From positions 1 through 23,971 of the forward strand of contig JBLMZA010000169.1 of the NCBI GenBank assembly GCA_050258555.1: 23,971 bases of DNA. The letters are read 5' to 3'. Of the stretch, positions 19,698 to 23,971 are shown one piece after another (the stretch's first letter is position 1; each line of letters begins with the position of its first letter). The notes under the pieces are model-generated. The model ran no database searches and had not been told where the DNA came from. It saw only the letters and a program-made list of their open reading frames with translations. The translations under genes were made by a program, and so were the position numbers. The DNA is from CAISDA01 sp050258555 (lineage in GTDB: Bacteria; Bacteroidota; Ignavibacteria; UBA10030; UBA8401).

Positions 19698-22600
19698 TTA
19701 TTTCAGCAGCATCATGCGGCGCGAGGCCGTAAACGTTCCCGATGAGATCGTGTAGAAGTAGACACCGCTCGGAAGTCCCGCGGCATTGAAGGAGACCATA
19801 TGCACGCCTGCACTCTGGTGTCCGTCCACAAGCACGGCCACGCGCGCGCCGAGCATCGAATAGACTTCAAGCTTCACATGACCTTCCGAAGGCAGCGCGT
19901 AGCGGATCACGGTCGCGGGGTTGAACGGATTCGGGAAATTCTGCGCCAGCGCGTATTCCGTCGGCGTCGAGGGATCCTTTCCGCTCGATGTCTCGATCGA
20001 TGTCTGCACGACGGCCAGGCCGTTGGAGGCAAAGGAAAGAGACGGCGTGGCGTAGTCCGAACCCGACAGTCCGTCTGTGATGCGCGTGATGGCAAGCGCG
20101 CGCTCGCTGTTATCGGATTTCGACCAGCGCACGATGGAAAGCTTCTGCCCCGATGTCGCGCCTTCGATGGCGTTCTTTGTGAGCGTTTCATCGGGCCACA
20201 CGGCCACCAGCGCTTCGCCATTTGCGACGACGCCCGTGCCTGCGATGAGGCCCGCGGACGTCTTCACGGCGATCTCGTCTCCGTCGGCCGCGCCCTGCAC
20301 TTTCACCAGAAGAATCTGGCTGTCGCCGTTATGATCGGCCAGTGTGGGATAATGCACCGGCAGCGACTGCGCAGAAAGCGCGCCGGATTCCTTGGCAAGG
20401 CTGTTGGCCGGATAGAGCAATGTCGATGCCTGCGAGAGATACATCTGATAGGCCTGTCCCGGCATCAATGATCCGATCGTGTTGATATTGTAGGCGGGCC
20501 AGAAGACCTGACCGGCGCTGTTTTTCACGATCGTGAGCGCGCTTGTAATGCCCGCAAGCGCGGTCTGCGGTGCAAGCGAACTCGTGCGGACGTACGGTGC
20601 GAGGTTCCACCCCTGCGCAAGCGCGATCGGCATCGATTCGGGCGCGATCGCCGCACCCGTTACCGACAATGTGCCGGAGGCTTCCATATAGAGCATGTAG
20701 CCCTGCGTGTAATTCCAGAAGCCGAGCGTGTTGATCTTCATCGAGGGCCAGTACATGTCACCGGAGCCGTTTTTCACGATCGTCATCGAAGGCGCAAGCG
20801 AGGACGTGAGCGAATCGATTGATGTGACCGAGGGCCGCACATAGGAAGCAATCATGTTCCATCCGCGCGCAAGCTGGATCGTCTGCGTCGCCTGCATGTC
20901 GGGCGTCGTGGCAGTCGTGAGCTGCGACAGCTGCATGAGCGCGTCGGGCTGATACATGCCGCTTCCCGAGGCATACTTCGCGGCCACAAGCGTATAGACG
21001 GTGTTTGTCGCCTGACGATAGACGCGGTACTGAATCGTCTCGCCCGGACGGATGCCGTCCACGCCTGATGTCTGCGCGTTATCGCCCCAGACGGTGAGCG
21101 CGGCATTGGCGCCCGACCATTCGATCGCGCCCACGCAGAGTCCCGAAGGCGTGAATGCGCCGATTTCATCGCCCGTGACAAGCGAGCCATTGCCGATGGC
21201 AAAGACGGTCGATGCAGGAATGGCGACCGTGGCATTGCTGCCGGTGCCGGACGTGAACGAGAAATACGGCTTCGATTTCACATAGGGCGCCGTCGTAAAT
21301 TTCTGCACGGGCGAATAGGCGCTCGTGCCCGTGGTATTCTTCGCATTGACGCGCCAGTAGTACGTGCTCACATACGAAGGCAGACTGACCGTGCGCGTGC
21401 GCGCTGTGAGCGTCGAATCGTTCACGATCATGGAGGACGCGCTGAAGAGCGAATCCGACGCCAGCTGCACGCGGTATGTCGACGCATTGGCCGAAGCGTT
21501 CCAGGAAAGCGCAACGGACAGCGGCTGATTTGTTGCGCCGTTCGCGGGAGACGAGGGCACGGGCGCCAGAGGCGCGGGGGTCGTCACGACGGTTGTCTTT
21601 CCCACCAGAGCGATTTCATCGGCATAGAACGTGACCGCCGTTCCCTGATAGAGCTGCAGCATGATTACGGTGAAGCCCGTCGTGCCCGCGGCAAACTGGC
21701 TCATCGGAATCGATTTCACGGTCCAGACATTGGCCGGCACGGAGAATTTCACCTGCGCGCCGATACCGGTGCCCGATGCATCGGTGAGCCAGAGCGCGAA
21801 CGATGCGCCGGTTGTGCCGCCATGAATCGCAAGGCGGAGCGAATCGTATTTGCTCGGATCGATCGTGGACGACGCGCTCCATGTGCCGTTGCGCAGCTCG
21901 ATGCCCGCCCAGCCCGATGCCGCGAATTTAATCGAGGTCGATCCGCTGTAAATTTTTTCCTTATTGGCCGCATCGGTCGTCGTCGAATAACTGCCGTCGA
22001 AGCTCCAGGGAGAAGAAAGCGCGTTATCCGCATAGATCACTTTTGTGTCGGCCGATGTTCCCCCTCCTGTCGCAGGAGCGCTGGCCACGGTCACACTCGC
22101 CTGATACTGCTGTACGGCGCCCGATGAACTGAAGAGCGTGAGCGTGAATGTTTTCGAAGCCGTCACATTCACCGTCACAGAGCCCGAGAGCGCGACCGAT
22201 CCCACGCCCTGATCGATCGATGCCGTGGCGGCATTCGAGCTCGTCCAGGACAGCGTCACCGGTCCTCCTCCTGCCGCAAGACTCGTGGTCGAAGCGCTGA
22301 ATGTGCCAACAGGCACCACGGCCGGCGTCGAGCCGGTCGAGCCCAGGGCGTTGGCCACCACGCGCTGCAAGGGATTGCGCTTGCCTGAGGCAAGAGACTG
22401 CGTCGGGTCGAGATCGGACACGAAATCGTACGTCATGACGCCGCCGAAATTGTTTTCATACATCCATTTGATTTTTTCCTGAAGGCTCTGCGGATTTTCT
22501 CCCGTGGCGTAGAATTTCTGTCCCGCATTGATGCCGTCCGATCCGTAATAGACGGAGCCCGCCGCGCGCTGCGCCGTGCCGCGGATCGAGCGGACCTTGC

Positions 22601-23624
22601 GGACGTCGTCCCATTCCTCCACGCCGCCGTTCGATTTCAACGCTTCGATCGTCTGATAATGCGCGCTGCCGTAATCGGCATTGGCCATGGGCTGGAAGAG
22701 TCCGTCCACATTGCGCAGTATGTATCCGTATGTCGGAATGCCGAGACCGATGCGCTTCGGATCGTGTCCGGCCGCGACCCACTGCAAGGGACCGCGCGTG
22801 TCGTAGGACATGCCTTCGAACGTGGGATCGACCGTGCCCCTGTGCAAGGGCGCGATATGCCACGAGGCGTTCGAGCCGATCTTTCCGTACCATGCGTAGG
22901 CATAATCATAGAGCTGAAGATTGAACTGATCGACGATGTAATCCTGCGAGGGATCATAGAGCGACTGCTGTCCGCTTCCGGCCGAAACCATGATGATGCC
23001 CGGCGCGCCCGAATACGTCTTCATCTGATGGACCCTGCGGTAGAGAATGCGCATGAAGCGGTTGATGACATTGGGCGCGGGAAGCGGTGCGGCCCATCCT
23101 TCCCAATCGAGCTCCATGCCGTCGAAGCCCTTGCGCTCGGCCCAGGCCACGGCGGTATTGACAAAAAGCTGAGCGCGCGCCGAGTCGGCCGTCACAAAGT
23201 TCAGGTTGACGGGATTCACGGCCTGTATCGTGATCACGACTTTGACGCCTTTTCTGTGCGAGATCGTGATGAGCGAATCCATGTAGTGCGGAAAGCGTCC
23301 GTCGCCCGGATTGGCGACGCCGTTGAATTCGACGCAGACCGAATCCGATTCGGTATCGGACGGACGTGCCGGGGGCGGGCCGAACATGTAGGCCCAGTAC
23401 GGGGCGGTTTGTGTGACGTTGCCGTTATCGAACAGGACGATGTGCGTGAGTCCCGTGTAATCGATCTCCCAGGGCGGGAGGGCAAAATTGGTGGATCCGA
23501 GCGGCAGCATCGACCATGTGGCGTAATAGGTCGTGAACCATTTCTGCGATGTTGACTGGGCAAATCCCGCATGCTGGACGGCAAAGATGCAGAGAGCCGC
23601 CGCGACGACGTACAGCTTCCTCAT
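19698..23624 (-). CDS. Secreted GH18 chitinase-like glycoside hydrolase with CBM-like, FN3 and T9SS domains
   Basis: The 1308-residue protein opens MRKLYVVAAALCIFAVQHAG, ending FAQ (signal peptide). Residues about 28-425 are a GH18 TIM barrel: VKVVITIQAVN, catalytic FDGMELDWE (proton donor Glu175), VDQFNLQLYDYAYAWYG and GVMTYDF. Next come an Ig-like domain (about 440-515), a jelly-roll CBM-like domain (about 527-677), an FN3 domain (about 687-780), and two pairs of repeated modules (about 785-1207). A T9SS C-terminal sorting domain closes the protein (NFPNPFNPATVIRYAL, LEVYSMLGARVAVLVDG, PSGVYFYTIS, RRMMLLK). It should hydrolyse chitin or a related beta-1,4-GlcNAc polymer outside the cell. 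ATG 23624 has AAGGAG six bases upstream; a GTG at 23639 is less likely. The barrel-end Trp usual in chitinases appears replaced by Tyr. Confidence 0.93.
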   Translation of the reverse strand: MRKLYVVAAALCIFAVQHAGFAQSTSQKWFTTYYATWSMLPLGSTNFALPPWEIDYTGLTHIVLFDNGNVTQTAPYWAYMFGPPPARPSDTESDSVCVEFNGVANPGDGRFPHYMDSLITISHRKGVKVVITIQAVNPVNLNFVTADSARAQLFVNTAVAWAERKGFDGMELDWEGWAAPLPAPNVINRFMRILYRRVHQMKTYSGAPGIIMVSAGSGQQSLYDPSQDYIVDQFNLQLYDYAYAWYGKIGSNASWHIAPLHRGTVDPTFEGMSYDTRGPLQWVAAGHDPKRIGLGIPTYGYILRNVDGLFQPMANADYGSAHYQTIEALKSNGGVEEWDDVRKVRSIRGTAQRAAGSVYYGSDGINAGQKFYATGENPQSLQEKIKWMYENNFGGVMTYDFVSDLDPTQSLASGKRNPLQRVVANALGSTGSTPAVVPVGTFSASTTSLAAGGGPVTLSWTSSNAATASIDQGVGSVALSGSVTVNVTASKTFTLTLFSSSGAVQQYQASVTVASAPATGGGTSADTKVIYADNALSSPWSFDGSYSTTTDAANKEKIYSGSTSIKFAASGWAGIELRNGTWSASSTIDPSKYDSLRLAIHGGTTGASFALWLTDASGTGIGAQVKFSVPANVWTVKSIPMSQFAAGTTGFTVIMLQLYQGTAVTFYADEIALVGKTTVVTTPAPLAPVPSSPANGATNQPLSVALSWNASANASTYRVQLASDSLFSASSMIVNDSTLTARTRTVSLPSYVSTYYWRVNAKNTTGTSAYSPVQKFTTAPYVKSKPYFSFTSGTGSNATVAIPASTVFAIGNGSLVTGDEIGAFTPSGLCVGAIEWSGANAALTVWGDNAQTSGVDGIRPGETIQYRVYRQATNTVYTLVAAKYASGSGMYQPDALMQLSQLTTATTPDMQATQTIQLARGWNMIASYVRPSVTSIDSLTSSLAPSMTIVKNGSGDMYWPSMKINTLGFWNYTQGYMLYMEASGTLSVTGAAIAPESMPIALAQGWNLAPYVRTSSLAPQTALAGITSALTIVKNSAGQVFWPAYNINTIGSLMPGQAYQMYLSQASTLLYPANSLAKESGALSAQSLPVHYPTLADHNGDSQILLVKVQGAADGDEIAVKTSAGLIAGTGVVANGEALVAVWPDETLTKNAIEGATSGQKLSIVRWSKSDNSERALAITRITDGLSGSDYATPSLSFASNGLAVVQTSIETSSGKDPSTPTEYALAQNFPNPFNPATVIRYALPSEGHVKLEVYSMLGARVAVLVDGHQSAGVHMVSFNAAGLPSGVYFYTISSGTFTASRRMMLLK

Positions 23625-23778
23625 TGGTGTCTCCTTCACAACTAGTGATTGGGCCTGAAAAATGCAGCCACCCCGATCGTACTGCTTCCAATGAGTTCCC
23701 GTTGTGCGACTCTCGGTGTAACCGTCACACTCTTCCTGTGTTCAGCCGCGAAAAAGGCCGTGCTGTGGCTGATGAGTG

Positions 23779-23808
23779 TACATACTTTTGGATCAATTAG
23801 CGTGCCAA
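23779..23808 (-). promoter_or_regulatory. Candidate promoter of the chitinase-like gene
   Basis: On the minus strand TTGGCA (23808-23803), an 18-base spacer and TATGTA (23784-23779) lie about 155 bases before the start codon. The match is moderate. Confidence 0.35.
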
Positions 23809-23971
23809 TTTAAAATGCGAAAGGAGGGGTGAATTTATTGAAGTTTTTTCAACGCCGAACTCAACGAGGTAGACGATAATGCAAGGTTGGTTATAAATGG
23901 ACAAAGGTTTGTAGAATGTACAATTCTGTAGTTTCTACAAGGGCGAAAACAGGCGGGAAATGAGGAAAAAA
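23809..23971. other. Non-coding right end of the window
   Basis: This A+T-rich stretch holds no convincing gene. An AAAGGAGG-like site near 23820 is followed by only a 13-17 codon basic frame ending at TAA. An inverted repeat lies at 23909-23940. The neighbouring gene beyond the window edge is not visible. Confidence 0.5.
23909..23940. repeat. Nested inverted repeats near the window edge
   Basis: TTGTAGAA (23909-23916) and TTCTACAA (23933-23940) are perfect complements with a 16-base spacer. Nested between them, AGAAT and ATTCT flank GTACA (23914-23928). TAGAAT (23912-23917) also resembles a -10 element, so this may be an operator over a promoter. Confidence 0.45.

Noticed and set aside
22659..23555. 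298-codon plus-strand open frame opposite the chitinase-like gene
   Set aside because: The GH18 catalytic motif, signal peptide and ribosome site on the minus strand fix the real gene.
23827..23880. Small frame after an AGGAGGGG site
   Set aside because: Only 13-17 codons, strongly basic, no family signature; probably chance.
1..23971. Insertion sequences, phage genes, tRNA, rRNA or CRISPR arrays
   Set aside because: No transposase, integrase, capsid, Cas or structural-RNA signature was found on either strand; a reading by eye could miss a tRNA, and a covariance-model scan would settle this.

Overview
The window reads as chromosomal DNA from a free-living, Gram-negative bacterium of the Bacteroidota/Chlorobiota (FCB) group, most likely an Ignavibacteria- or Kapabacteria-like lineage. 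The main clue is two secreted proteins ending in a type IX secretion (T9SS) C-terminal sorting domain of the form NPFNPST...LGREVSTLVN...SGTYMYR...QLLK, together with outer-membrane beta-barrels and a lipoprotein with a lipobox. Many genes have clear AAGGAG-like ribosome binding sites, which fits those lineages better than classical Bacteroidetes. The taxon is inferred from protein style only; no rRNA or tRNA gene was seen.

Layout. 1-2210 (+): the 3' end of an outer-membrane barrel gene, an RsbW-like anti-sigma kinase and a MOSC-domain protein. 2334-4042 (-): malate dehydrogenase, then the rplU-rpmA operon with a well-formed promoter and its own terminator. 4187-7895 (-): an envelope-sugar block made of a GT-B glycosyltransferase directly abutting a membrane-anchored methyltransferase, and a polyprenyl-phosphate-type GT2 glycosyltransferase carrying an unusual ~200-residue charged, Gln/Pro-rich N-terminal extension. 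8120-10073 (-): a compact redox-looking cluster of ECF sigma factor, RsrA-like zinc anti-sigma factor, small DUF2892 membrane protein, thioredoxin and FmdB zinc ribbon. 10217-11290 (+): a NAPE-PLD-like metallo-hydrolase. 11499-14243 (+): the classical rpmH-rnpA-yidD-yidC group.

14360-15309 (-): an outer-membrane protein gene preceded by an intact MazE antitoxin and a short, frame-disrupted relic of mazF. 15442-18118 (+): a visibly more A+T-rich block with a lipoprotein and a T9SS-exported metzincin protease. 18201-19364 (-): a NagX/HGSNAT-type membrane acyltransferase. 19698-23624 (-): a 1308-residue T9SS-exported GH18 chitinase-like enzyme with duplicated C-terminal modules. The right end (23625-23971) is non-coding and holds a candidate promoter and an inverted repeat.

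Functionally the window mixes housekeeping genes (mdh, L21, L27, L34, RNase P protein, YidD/YidC) with envelope and polymer-degradation genes. Chitinase, secreted protease and a GlcNAc-type acyltransferase would fit a degrader of chitin, peptidoglycan or biomass, although they are not in one operon. Most transcription units end in clear hairpins with flanking A/T tracts. The points most worth a second look are the sigma/anti-sigma/thioredoxin cluster, the orphaned MazE with its decayed MazF, the GT2 extension, and the duplicated modules of the chitinase.
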